Source: Cyclobacterium jeungdonense (GTDB lineage Bacteria > Bacteroidota > Bacteroidia > Cytophagales > Cyclobacteriaceae). From it: DNA of 64,000 nt. A program made the position numbers and the translations under genes. The notes beneath the pieces are model-generated. The model ran no database searches. It was not told where the DNA came from and saw only the letters and a program-made list of their open reading frames with translations. Where the stretch lies: contig NZ_WMCD01000001.1 of the NCBI RefSeq assembly GCF_010994275.1, positions 930,001 through 994,000 of the forward strand, written 5' to 3'. Positions 37,693-45,526 of the stretch are shown piece after piece (the first letter of the stretch is position 1; each line of letters begins with the position of its first letter).

Positions 37693-40600
37693 CTACAATC
37701 CTCGCTTAATAAAAGCAAGTAAATCAGCCATCTCTTCCACACTGATTTGATTTTCTAATCCCTGGGCCATCCCCGACACAGCCAGGGCTTGCATGCTGGA
37801 AATCTCTGACCGGGAAATTGTCCGGGTTAAACCACCGGCCTGTACTACCTCAATGGCTGTTGTTGTTTCATGGGAAATGATACCCTGAACGGTTTCTCCA
37901 TTGGTAAGGTCAATTTGCCAAAGATCGTACCCATCAGCTATAGAAAGGTTGGGATCAAGGATGTCCTTTAGTATACTTTCATAGCGTCGGTTTCGAAGGG
38001 ATGCCAGGTCGGGGCCATACAATTCTCCCCTCTCCTCAGTCATTTGATGACAAATGGAACAATTATTTTCGTAAACTAACAGCCCCTTTTCAGGGACGCC
38101 TTCCAGCTCAAGAGAGGCTTGGAAAGAACGAATCACATCTTCTCTTTCGCTTTCAGAAGGCACCAATAATGCCCTGGCCTTATCCCGGATGGCTGGGTCT
38201 TTTTGGTTCATCAAAAAAACCGTATTGCCCCAGGGAATATGGCTGGGCAAAACGGTTCCCTGCTCCAACCCGTCAAGTAGCGCATGGATGCGAGATTGAC
38301 TATTTAAAAGAGATCCAACAGCAGCATTCCTTACCTCGGGACTAAGCCCATTCCACCGCTCCATTAAAAAGTCAGCATATCCCCCTTCGGCTGCTTTGCT
38401 TAAATAGGAAAGTACTTCCTGCTGTAACCTGACCGGCTCTTGTGGTTGAATCAATACCTTTAATTCTTCGGATGCTTTTTCAGGCATAAAAAGTCCCATA
38501 ATCCGCAACCAAACCAGCCTTTCTTCCTCCTTAGCGGAAGTGTTTAGCGTAATTTCAAATGCCTGATTGACTATTTGTTTTTGCGCTGACATTTCAGGTA
38601 TCGGTCCTAAGGTTACCAAATCAATAAATGCATTTTTTAGTGGTATGGAGGAAATCAATGGTAAGTTGAGGATTATTTCTTTCTGAAGGTTTTCCCAACG
38701 GCTGCCTGTGGGCAGCGAATTTTGCAATCCGGAAGCCATCCCTTTTATAAAAAAAGGCTCCCATCCTATAATGGAACTAGTCGGCTGCACTAAAGGTGAT
38801 ATTACTTTCTGTACTTCTCCAAAGCCATCCCGTGCCGCCTGCATTCGGGCTGCTTTTTCAATCATCTCATTGTATCCGGACTGATCGGCACGATACCCGC
38901 TGATCAGTTCTTCCAGTATATTCTCCTGGTTCCCTAAAGGCGCGGCCAACACTGCTATCTGCACCCATTCATCGTCCATATCCTTTTTCAGTACGGCCAT
39001 ACGAGTAGCAAATGCCCATTCTTCTGAAATTGTGCTCAATGTATTTACCAACTGAAACCGGACCTTGGGGTCTGGATCATCCACCATGGCCCTCAACTCT
39101 AAATTCCAGGCTACCAGTTTCTCCGGAAAAAACTCCGCCAATTTCAAGGCATTTTTCCGGACCCCTGCCTCTGGATCTTGAAATGCCTCTTTCACCTGTT
39201 CTGCATGCAGTTTACCCAAACCATGTAAGGTCCATAAGGCATGAAGGCGGCCCAGTGGCTGGCTTGCATTTCCAGCAAGTTCCACCAATTCCCCGGGAAG
39301 GGGATTCGGATTGCGCTCCACCAAAATTCGTTGCGCATTGGATCGCCACCAATGGTTGGAATCCGATAATTTTTCGATTAAAGCTTGATCCGTAAACTGC
39401 TCTAAATCGATGGACTGGGCCGAGCTGGCCTTTTCCGCACCCTTCGGACTTATTCGGTAGATTCTTCCTTTATCCGTTCCCTCATAAAGCGCTCCGGATT
39501 GGGTTACTTCATCCGCCATCCATTCCGGATGTTCGATGATTTTTCGGTGATAGTCCAGCAAGTATAAAGCTCCATCCGGCCCCAGATACATATTGACCGG
39601 CCTGAACCAGGCATCCCGGGATCGAAGAAATTCATTTCGTGTGTATAATTGGCTGCCAGTAAAGGTGGCTCCCTTGTCCCGCAAAATGTCTGCATGTACC
39701 AGATTACTAACCGGTTCTGCCGTAAAGACCACCTGATCAAATGGTTCGGGGAATGCTCCTCCCAAATATGGTGTGATTCCACAGGCTGAAGTCATTACGC
39801 CGATATCCGTCAAGAGCTGATGTTCGGGATTATCCGTGATGGGATACACCTCCGCGGCATTACCATGATCGGATACGGATTGGGTGACATTGCTAATCGG
39901 GAAAAAAGGGTTTTTACCCAAATACCTGGCCGGAAGCACTTCGTGAATCAAATGGTTATTGTTATTGATCAGAAATCGTTCTCCCCATTTATCCGTGGCA
40001 TGGCCAAATTGCGTCCGGCTTGCCAACCGTTCCAACCCGGATCCATCCGGCTTGAATCGAATGCTTCTGCCACCTGCATTAACGGGAAGTTGTGGTCCCT
40101 CCGGGAGAAATGGAAAGTGGATTTCACTGCCTTTATCACCCAGTTCTTCCGTAAACATCACCGTAGTGACCGCCGGTTCATGCCCCAGGTAAATCCAGTT
40201 GTCCAAACCATACCGGGGACTGTTTACATTATGCTGGGGATTGGAGCGGGCAAATCCTGTTAAAATTACCTTCCGCTTGTCTGCTTTTCCATCACCATCC
40301 GTATCCTCCAGGTAAAGCACATGTGGTGGATCGGTCACCAAAATCCCCTTTTTCCAAGCCATGATGCCCGTAGGCAATATTAGACTATCGGCAAACACCG
40401 TATGCTGATCCATGATTCCATCCCCATCGGTATCTGCCAAAAGTTTTACCTTTCCACTGCCACTTAAATCCAGGGGGTAGCCGTGCATTTCTACCACAAA
40501 CATACGTCCCTTTCCATCGATGCACATGTCAACAGGGTCTGCAACCAATGGCTCCGAGGCAATTAATTCCATCTGAAACCGCTCGTCTAATTCGAAACCA

Positions 40601-40695
40601 GCGGGAAGGTCCACAGAAGAATTTTCATTTTGGCAAGCGCACACTATCATCAGTAGGTACAGGTATGCCGGTAGGTGAAATAGTACGTTTCTCAT
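37693..40695 (-). CDS. PVC-type heme-binding propeller/HEAT-repeat lipoprotein
   Basis: The protein has 1000 residues. Its lipoprotein signal ends in CAC (YLLMIVCAC). Residues about 30-420 form an NHL-like propeller of the membrane-bound dehydrogenase type (FVVEMHGYPLDLSGSG, ADTDGDGIMDQHTVFADSLI, MYLGPDGALYLLDYH). The middle, about 430-800, holds HEAT/PBS-like repeats (DPEAGVRKNALKLAEFFPEK, DPDPKVRFQLVNTL). The C-terminus is a cytochrome c domain with C879-SIC882-H883 and a GYDLWQIDLTNGETVQGIIS segment, as in planctomycete proteins. It lies 21 bp after the ceramidase-like gene and is cotranscribed with it. The substrate is unknown; sugar oxidation is the usual guess. Confidence 0.88.
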   Translation of the reverse strand: MRNVLFHLPAYLYLLMIVCACQNENSSVDLPAGFELDERFQMELIASEPLVADPVDMCIDGKGRMFVVEMHGYPLDLSGSGKVKLLADTDGDGIMDQHTVFADSLILPTGIMAWKKGILVTDPPHVLYLEDTDGDGKADKRKVILTGFARSNPQHNVNSPRYGLDNWIYLGHEPAVTTVMFTEELGDKGSEIHFPFLPEGPQLPVNAGGRSIRFKPDGSGLERLASRTQFGHATDKWGERFLINNNNHLIHEVLPARYLGKNPFFPISNVTQSVSDHGNAAEVYPITDNPEHQLLTDIGVMTSACGITPYLGGAFPEPFDQVVFTAEPVSNLVHADILRDKGATFTGSQLYTRNEFLRSRDAWFRPVNMYLGPDGALYLLDYHRKIIEHPEWMADEVTQSGALYEGTDKGRIYRISPKGAEKASSAQSIDLEQFTDQALIEKLSDSNHWWRSNAQRILVERNPNPLPGELVELAGNASQPLGRLHALWTLHGLGKLHAEQVKEAFQDPEAGVRKNALKLAEFFPEKLVAWNLELRAMVDDPDPKVRFQLVNTLSTISEEWAFATRMAVLKKDMDDEWVQIAVLAAPLGNQENILEELISGYRADQSGYNEMIEKAARMQAARDGFGEVQKVISPLVQPTSSIIGWEPFFIKGMASGLQNSLPTGSRWENLQKEIILNLPLISSIPLKNAFIDLVTLGPIPEMSAQKQIVNQAFEITLNTSAKEEERLVWLRIMGLFMPEKASEELKVLIQPQEPVRLQQEVLSYLSKAAEGGYADFLMERWNGLSPEVRNAAVGSLLNSQSRIHALLDGLEQGTVLPSHIPWGNTVFLMNQKDPAIRDKARALLVPSESEREDVIRSFQASLELEGVPEKGLLVYENNCSICHQMTEERGELYGPDLASLRNRRYESILKDILDPNLSIADGYDLWQIDLTNGETVQGIISHETTTAIEVVQAGGLTRTISRSEISSMQALAVSGMAQGLENQISVEEMADLLAFIKRGL

Positions 40696-40716
40696 AATAG
40701 TAATAAGCTATTCATT

Positions 40717-42015
40717 TTATTCGGACAACCATCCCATTAAAAAAGAAGAAACAGCGGAGACCAGGTCTTCACCGGCTCTCGGAGTAAATGCATTTACCCT
40801 TTCTACTTCGTATCCACCATGAGCATAGGCCTCTGCCGTGGGCAAATAACCCAGCCAACCATTGCTATACCCATAATAAAACGTATAGGGAAAAGGAGAA
40901 TGCTGACGTACTTCGTTAGACAATTCACAAAAGAGTTCCAATGGAGCACTCCATAAGGCCAGGGATTGATTGATTTTCAAAAAACGGATGGGTAACAAAA
41001 TCTGGGGTTTCCCCTGCGCGTCATTTTGGGTATAAGCACCCAGGTCATCCGGCCAGCCGAGGTCGTCCTTTCGGGGAGTAGTTACAGTTAATGTGGCGGT
41101 TTGAAGGTCAATATCGCTTGTTAGCGTTTGAATTTTGCTGTAAGCGTCCAGGATTTTGTCTCCCAGCAATACCTTAAACTGGCTGAGGTGACCGGCACGG
41201 GGATTGGGATATACGCTATATATTGGAGCCAGATTGCCTGCAGCTCCATTTATAAAAAGCATGGGTACACCAATTTCCTCCTCTACATAGCTAGCCACAA
41301 TACCAGGGGCATCTCCGCTAATGTTTGTATGCTCCTGCCCCAACACGGTCCCATGGATGGGATAATTGGCCACCAGTGCCAGGGGATCCCCATTGGCCTT
41401 ATCAATGCGGATGAGGCCAATTTTTCGATCTACAGGTCCATCCGGATTCAATCCCAGCGATGCTTTTCCGTTTTCATCGATGGCCCTGCGGTTAAGGTTG
41501 GCCTGTGAAAACCCCCAGCCCCAACCCATTTGTGCAGGTTCCATGTTTTTTAACCCTTCTTCTATGGCCGCCAGCATTTTATCCGTAACCATCTGGGTAT
41601 ATTCCCTATCCCATTCATGGGTATACCGATCTCCCATAAATGCTTCCGGTAATCCTGGAGGACCCACTTCCGGCGCAGAGTGGGTGTGAGTTACCGTCCA
41701 CCAGATATTCAACATCGGAATACCAAAACGATTTTGAATTTCCTGTGCCACCCGGTCATATTCGGCAGGGGATACCAGGCATATATCGGATGAAATCAAA
41801 CAAAATGTTTCCTTGCCATCGTTTAGAAGGATAATTCTATGAAAAATGGAATCGTTAATGCCGGTTGATTTTCTTGGTCCATATCCCAATAGCCACTGGC
41901 TGTCTTTCGGGGTGATATCGGTCTTTGTGACGGAGGCCGATAGCTGTTGTGCCTGGACCGTTCCGCTACCAAGTGTAGCGATCATCATTAGGAGAAGCAG
42001 GAATTTCGGGTTCAT
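40717..42015 (-). CDS. Neutral/alkaline ceramidase-like secreted hydrolase
   Basis: The protein has 432 residues from the ATG at 42015, which gives a signal peptide (MNPKFLLLLMMIATLGSG to VQA). An ATG at 42033 is also possible. The N-terminal half matches the neutral/alkaline non-lysosomal ceramidase domain: ASVTKTDITPKDSQWLLGYG, WWTVTHTHSAPEVGPPG and ANYPIHGTVLGQEHTNISGD, with the zinc-binding histidines. It is shorter than full ceramidases (over 650 residues) and lacks their C-terminal Ig-like domain. Many such short homologues have no proven ceramide activity. It is first in an operon with the PVC-type heme protein, which fits an exported catabolic pair. Confidence 0.85.
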   Translation of the reverse strand: MNPKFLLLLMMIATLGSGTVQAQQLSASVTKTDITPKDSQWLLGYGPRKSTGINDSIFHRIILLNDGKETFCLISSDICLVSPAEYDRVAQEIQNRFGIPMLNIWWTVTHTHSAPEVGPPGLPEAFMGDRYTHEWDREYTQMVTDKMLAAIEEGLKNMEPAQMGWGWGFSQANLNRRAIDENGKASLGLNPDGPVDRKIGLIRIDKANGDPLALVANYPIHGTVLGQEHTNISGDAPGIVASYVEEEIGVPMLFINGAAGNLAPIYSVYPNPRAGHLSQFKVLLGDKILDAYSKIQTLTSDIDLQTATLTVTTPRKDDLGWPDDLGAYTQNDAQGKPQILLPIRFLKINQSLALWSAPLELFCELSNEVRQHSPFPYTFYYGYSNGWLGYLPTAEAYAHGGYEVERVNAFTPRAGEDLVSAVSSFLMGWLSE

Positions 42016-42077
42016 TCTGGGCATACGTGACATAAGTCGTGGATAAAACTGAAAACAATTAATTTGAAAGGTATGTG

Positions 42078-42108
42078 TTGAATTATTAAATGAATTCCTG
42101 TATAATTG
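42078..42108 (+). promoter_or_regulatory. Promoter of tRNA-Val
   Basis: TTG (42078-42080), 20 bases, then TATAATTG (42101-42108), followed 12 bases later by the tRNA. It is a close but imperfect match to the Bacteroidota TTG-N19-TAnnTTTG form. Confidence 0.5.
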
Positions 42109-42120
42109 CAGGCAGAACCC

Positions 42121-42195
42121 AGGTCGTTAGCTCAGTTGGTTCAGAGCGCTGCCTTGACAGGGCAGAGGTCACCAGTTCGAGCCTGGTACGACCTA
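42121..42195 (+). tRNA. tRNA-Val (anticodon GAC)
   Basis: The acceptor arms AGGTCGT (42121-42127) and ACGACCT (42188-42194) pair perfectly. The D arm is GCTC...GAGC. The anticodon stem CTGCC/GGCAG closes a TTGACAG loop, giving anticodon GAC (Val, GUC/GUU codons). The T arm is ACCAG-TTCGAGC-CTGGT. The discriminator base is A at 42195 and the 3' CCA is not encoded. The last three bases coincide with the stop codon of cbpM on the opposite strand. Confidence 0.95.
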
Positions 42196-42504
42196 CAACA
42201 GATTAGAACTTTCGTGTCTTTGTAGTTTTCTTCTCAAGTCTTTTACCTGTTCTTCCAGGTCCTCAATCTTTTTCTGTAGGTGACTAATTGCATGAAGGCC
42301 TTCCAAATTTATTTCCATTTCGTAATGCAATCGGGAAAAGCGCTCTAACCGGGCAATCTCGTCCAGCAATATATAGGTGGTTGCCTCTCTTTCCACCAGC
42401 TCACAAAGTCCCTGTTCAGATAAAGCTTGTACGAAGGAAATCTCAATTCCACAAGAGGTACAAAATTTATTCAGGGATATAAGGGATTCATCGGGTTTAT
42501 TCAT
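42193..42504 (-). CDS. cbpM: Chaperone modulator CbpM-like protein
   Basis: This 103-residue protein is of the CbpM/MerR-like group that binds and restrains the DnaJ-type co-chaperone Cbp[21 protein letters not shown] is the N-terminal helix-turn-helix-like part, followed by [20 protein letters not shown] and a C-terminal coiled coil ([20 protein letters not shown]). It overlaps cbpA by 4 bp in an ATGA arrangement, so the pair is translationally coupled. The TAG stop lies in the 3' end of tRNA-Val on the other strand. Confidence 0.85.
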   Translation of the reverse strand: MNKPDESLISLNKFCTSCGIEISFVQALSEQGLCELVEREATTYILLDEIARLERFSRLHYEMEINLEGLHAISHLQKKIEDLEEQVKDLRRKLQRHESSNLL

Positions 42505-43403
42505 GATTTATTCAGGTTTGCTAATTGCGTAAACAATTTCTTTTCCTCTTCGGAAAGGTTTTTGGGTATCTTCACCTGATAGGTTAAATATAAATCACCC
42601 AAAATACTTTCGTTTTTATAAAGGGGGAAACCTTTCCCCTTCAGCTTAACCTTGGTTCCGTTTTGAGTACCTTCAGGTACCTTCAATTTTACTTTTCCAG
42701 ATAAGGTTTCAGTCACGATCTCTCCTCCCAACACAGCAGTGTACAGGTCCAGTTTTTCGGTTTTGTACAAATCTTTTCCCTCTCGGGTATAAATCGGATC
42801 TGGTAGAATTTTAAACGTCAAATAAAGGTCGCCCTTTGGCCCTCCATTGACCCCTTCTCCTCCATGCCCTTTTATTCGGATGGTCTGCCCATCTTCTACC
42901 CCAGCGTGAATGGTCAGCCTAATTTTCTTGTTATTTAAGGCGAGTGTTCTTTTGTGTGTGTGCAAAACTTCTTGCAAGGGTAATTCCAAGGTAGCACTGA
43001 CGTCTTGCCCTTTAAATCTGATCTTAGATTCTCTTCTAGCTCCTCCACCTCCAAATAGGGACTCAAAAAAATCAGAAAATCCACCTTCTCCAAATGCTTG
43101 TTCAAAATCCTCTGCCTGGTACCGCCTACCCTGAAATCCAGCAGAACCTCCTTGAGGTCTGCCTTGAAACGAATCGGCATGCTTCCAGTCTTTGCCGTAC
43201 TGATCGTATTTTTTCCTTTTCTCAGGATCACTTAGTACTTCATTGGCTTCATTCACCGCCTGGAATTTCTTTTGGGCATCCGCATCACTTGGGTTTAAAT
43301 CAGGATGGTATTTTCTGGCCAGCTTTCGGTAGGCCTTTTTTATGTCTTCCTGGCTTGCAGTTTTACTAATTTCCAGAACTTTGTAATAATCAATAAAATC
43401 CAT
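42501..43403 (-). CDS. cbpA: DnaJ-type co-chaperone CbpA
   Basis: This 300-residue protein has a J domain at residues 1-70 with the HPD motif at 33-35 ([13 protein letters not shown]). A glycine-rich region follows ([19 protein letters not shown]), and the two beta-barrel substrate-binding domains of the CbpA C-terminal region ([40 protein letters not shown]). There is no DnaJ zinc finger, which separates it from DnaJ. It delivers clients to DnaK. It shares an operon with its modulator gene cbpM downstream, as in Escherichia coli. Confidence 0.93.
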   Translation of the reverse strand: MDFIDYYKVLEISKTASQEDIKKAYRKLARKYHPDLNPSDADAQKKFQAVNEANEVLSDPEKRKKYDQYGKDWKHADSFQGRPQGGSAGFQGRRYQAEDFEQAFGEGGFSDFFESLFGGGGARRESKIRFKGQDVSATLELPLQEVLHTHKRTLALNNKKIRLTIHAGVEDGQTIRIKGHGGEGVNGGPKGDLYLTFKILPDPIYTREGKDLYKTEKLDLYTAVLGGEIVTETLSGKVKLKVPEGTQNGTKVKLKGKGFPLYKNESILGDLYLTYQVKIPKNLSEEEKKLFTQLANLNKS

Positions 43404-43458
43404 AATTATCAGGCTTTCTTAAGAAGAATCAATTTGTGGTTTCAATCATTCAATAAAA

Positions 43459-44394
43459 CTAAAATTCTTCCAGAATCTTTATTCGCTTTTCGATGGGCGG
43501 ATGGGTAGCAAATAAGCCCGTAATGGCGGATATCATTCCAGAAGATTTATCAGGTTTATTTTCAATAAACAACTCCGCCACATCATCACTTTTTACTGTT
43601 TGCACCCGGAAGTTTCCTGCTATTTTGCGCAGGGCTGCTGCCAAAGCCCATGGCTTTTTGGTCATCTCTGCAGCACCGCTGTCTGCCATGTATTCCCGTT
43701 TTCTAGATATGGCAAACCGAAATAGCATGGACAGTAGAAAGGCTACAAAGGCAATCACCAGGGCAATAATCATGGCCCGGTTATCATTTTTCCCTCTCCT
43801 TCGGCCGCCTCCAAATAACATGCTTCGGAACAATATCTGCGCGATAAACGAAAAAATGCCAACAAAAATAATGGAGATAATCAACAGCCTCACGTCTTTG
43901 TTCCGAATGTGCATCAATTCGTGAGCAATCACGCCTTCCAATTCTTCGTCGTTGAGTTCGTCGATAATCCCTCGGGTGAGTGTCACCGTATAGGTTTTTT
44001 CATTGATTCCGCTGGCAAAGGCATTCAGCGCCTGATCCTCAATAATCCGAATTTTAGGCATTCTCATACCTTTACTGATGCACAGATTCTCTACCAGGTT
44101 ATAGACACGCATGTTTTCCTTCCTTTCCAAAGGCTTAGATCCCGCAGCCCCGCTGATCATTTTCGTATGAAAAAAATAGGCAATCACAAACCAAATAGCC
44201 ACTGCAATGAGCACTCCAGGTATCGTGCTTAGAAAATTGTCATTAATAGATTCGGCAGCAGCATCCGGTGGCATGGTGAAGTAAAGGAAGGCATAAACAG
44301 CGGCCAATATGAGCAATGGGAACCCCAGCAACAACAATACGGAACGAAAATTATTTCTTCTGATTTGCGTTTGAATCCCAATATAGGCTACCAT
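43459..44394 (-). CDS. htpX: M48-family membrane zinc protease, HtpX-like
   Basis: This 311-residue protein has membrane helices at about residues 17-40 and 60-78, and another pair at about 173-220. The zinc site is HELMH at 158-162 (GVIAHELMHIRNKDV), with a later glutamate in REYMADSGAAEM. HtpX-like proteases act on misfolded or damaged membrane proteins in the inner membrane. LemA is encoded 7 bp upstream on the same strand, an association seen widely in bacteria. The C-terminus ends TGLFATHPPIEKRIKILEEF, the family-typical end. Confidence 0.9.
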   Translation of the reverse strand: MVAYIGIQTQIRRNNFRSVLLLLGFPLLILAAVYAFLYFTMPPDAAAESINDNFLSTIPGVLIAVAIWFVIAYFFHTKMISGAAGSKPLERKENMRVYNLVENLCISKGMRMPKIRIIEDQALNAFASGINEKTYTVTLTRGIIDELNDEELEGVIAHELMHIRNKDVRLLIISIIFVGIFSFIAQILFRSMLFGGGRRRGKNDNRAMIIALVIAFVAFLLSMLFRFAISRKREYMADSGAAEMTKKPWALAAALRKIAGNFRVQTVKSDDVAELFIENKPDKSSGMISAITGLFATHPPIEKRIKILEEF

Positions 44395-44401
44395 CTACCT
44401 G

Positions 44402-44965
44402 CTAAAATTTAATTTCAGGAGCCTGGTCCAACCGTTCTCTTTCGGTGGTACCCACATCAAACATTTGCTCGGTATGAAATCCAAACATTCCGGCGATCAC
44501 ATTAGATGGAAAACTCTGAACGGCCACGTTGTATTCTTTGGTTGCCGAGTTGAAATACCTTCTGGCTGCTGCCAGTTTGTTTTCCACATCGGAAATTTCA
44601 TTTTGTAGTTGCAGGAAATTAGTATTTGCTTTAAGATCCGGGTATGCTTCCACTTGAATCTGCAATCCTTGCAAAGCAGCCCCTAGTTCCTGTTCGGCTG
44701 CAATTTTTCCGTCAATAGTAGACGCTTTCATGGCACGAGATCTGGCCTCGGTGACCCGGGTTAGTACTCCTGCCTCGTGCTCCATGTAGCCTTTCACACT
44801 GCTTACTAACTGTGGAATCAGGTCGTGGCGTTGTTTTAACTGCACGTCGATATCGGCAAACGCATTTTCCCGGTTATTTTTATAGGCAACCAGCTTGTTG
44901 TATAGTGACACAACAAAAATTCCGACCACTACGACGATAATAAGTACAATCCAAATAATGCTCAT
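44402..44965 (-). CDS. lemA: LemA-family protein
   Basis: This 187-residue protein has one N-terminal membrane helix (residues 3-23) and a helical domain exposed on the outer side. YNKLVAYKNNRENAFADIDV, QLKQRHDLIPQLVSSVKGYM and AARRYFNSATKEYNVAVQSF are the LemA signatures. The cellular function of LemA proteins is not settled, but they often sit beside HtpX-like proteases, as here (7 bp gap). It is divergent from the small membrane protein at 45054. Confidence 0.93.
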   Translation of the reverse strand: MSIIWIVLIIVVVVGIFVVSLYNKLVAYKNNRENAFADIDVQLKQRHDLIPQLVSSVKGYMEHEAGVLTRVTEARSRAMKASTIDGKIAAEQELGAALQGLQIQVEAYPDLKANTNFLQLQNEISDVENKLAAARRYFNSATKEYNVAVQSFPSNVIAGMFGFHTEQMFDVGTTERERLDQAPEIKF

Positions 44966-45053
44966 AGTTTCAGGGTTTTTCCATTCAAGCCTGAATATAC
45001 AAAAAATGGGAATTATTCTTATATTTAACAGCTATAACTTCAATTTCAATGCT

Positions 45054-45449
45054 ATGAAAAAATTTATTGGTCCGGTAGCTATTTTACTGGTTATTCTCTT
45101 GGCAGGTGTGTTTTGGTGGCGGTATTATTTTGTGTTTGCAGAGGGGGTAAAAGCAGGAAATCTTAACTATTTCGAAAAAAAAGGATTTCTGTTTAAAACC
45201 TGGGAAGGTCGCCTGGTACAGGATGGCTTTCAAAGCCCAAACCCAGGTGCGCTACAAAGTAACGAATTTCGTTTTAGTGCAAAAGGGGATTCCATAGCGA
45301 TGATTCTGGAAAGATCTGGCGGAAAATTTGTAGAGTTGAGGTATAAGGAATATTTAAACCCCATTCCCTGGCGAGGGGCCAGCGAATACGTTGTAACCGG
45401 CGTATTGGAAGTCGGTGATTCCAATCGATCGGGATTGCCCGTTCAATAA
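45054..45449 (+). CDS. Small single-pass membrane protein, function unknown
   Basis: This 131-residue protein starts at the ATG at 45054, directly before KKFIGPVAILLVILLAGVFWW, a membrane helix at residues 5-22. The rest is a small soluble domain on the outer side (FFEKKGFLFKTWEGRLVQDG-like, NPGALQSNEFRFSAKGDS, LRYKEYLNPIPWRGASEYVV). Similar short proteins are common in Bacteroidota, but no function is established. Starts upstream at 44895 would run into the lemA promoter side and lack a signal. A strong terminator follows 20 bp after its stop. Confidence 0.75.
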   Translation: MKKFIGPVAILLVILLAGVFWWRYYFVFAEGVKAGNLNYFEKKGFLFKTWEGRLVQDGFQSPNPGALQSNEFRFSAKGDSIAMILERSGGKFVELRYKEYLNPIPWRGASEYVVTGVLEVGDSNRSGLPVQ

Positions 45450-45468
45450 TCTAAAAAAAGCAGAATAA

Positions 45469-45500
45469 AAAAAAGGCAGCCATTTCTGGCTGCCTTTTTT
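45469..45500. terminator. Bidirectional intrinsic terminator
   Basis: A 13-bp stem (A-run plus GGCAGCC at 45475-45481, pairing with GGCTGCC at 45488-45494 plus a T-run) surrounds the six-base loop ATTTCT. T tracts follow on both strands, so it ends both the small membrane protein gene (plus) and the molybdenum hydroxylase operon (minus). Confidence 0.9.
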
Positions 45501-45526
45501 AAAATAATTATCCGGTTAAATACTCA

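Noticed and set aside
39012..39395. 127-codon plus-strand frame inside the PVC-type heme protein gene
   Set aside because: It is antisense to a 1000-residue gene with clear domains and has low-complexity sequence with no motif.
42501..43403. Calling the J-domain protein DnaJ
   Set aside because: There is no CxxCxGxG zinc-finger region, and the cbpM neighbour with ATGA coupling supports CbpA.
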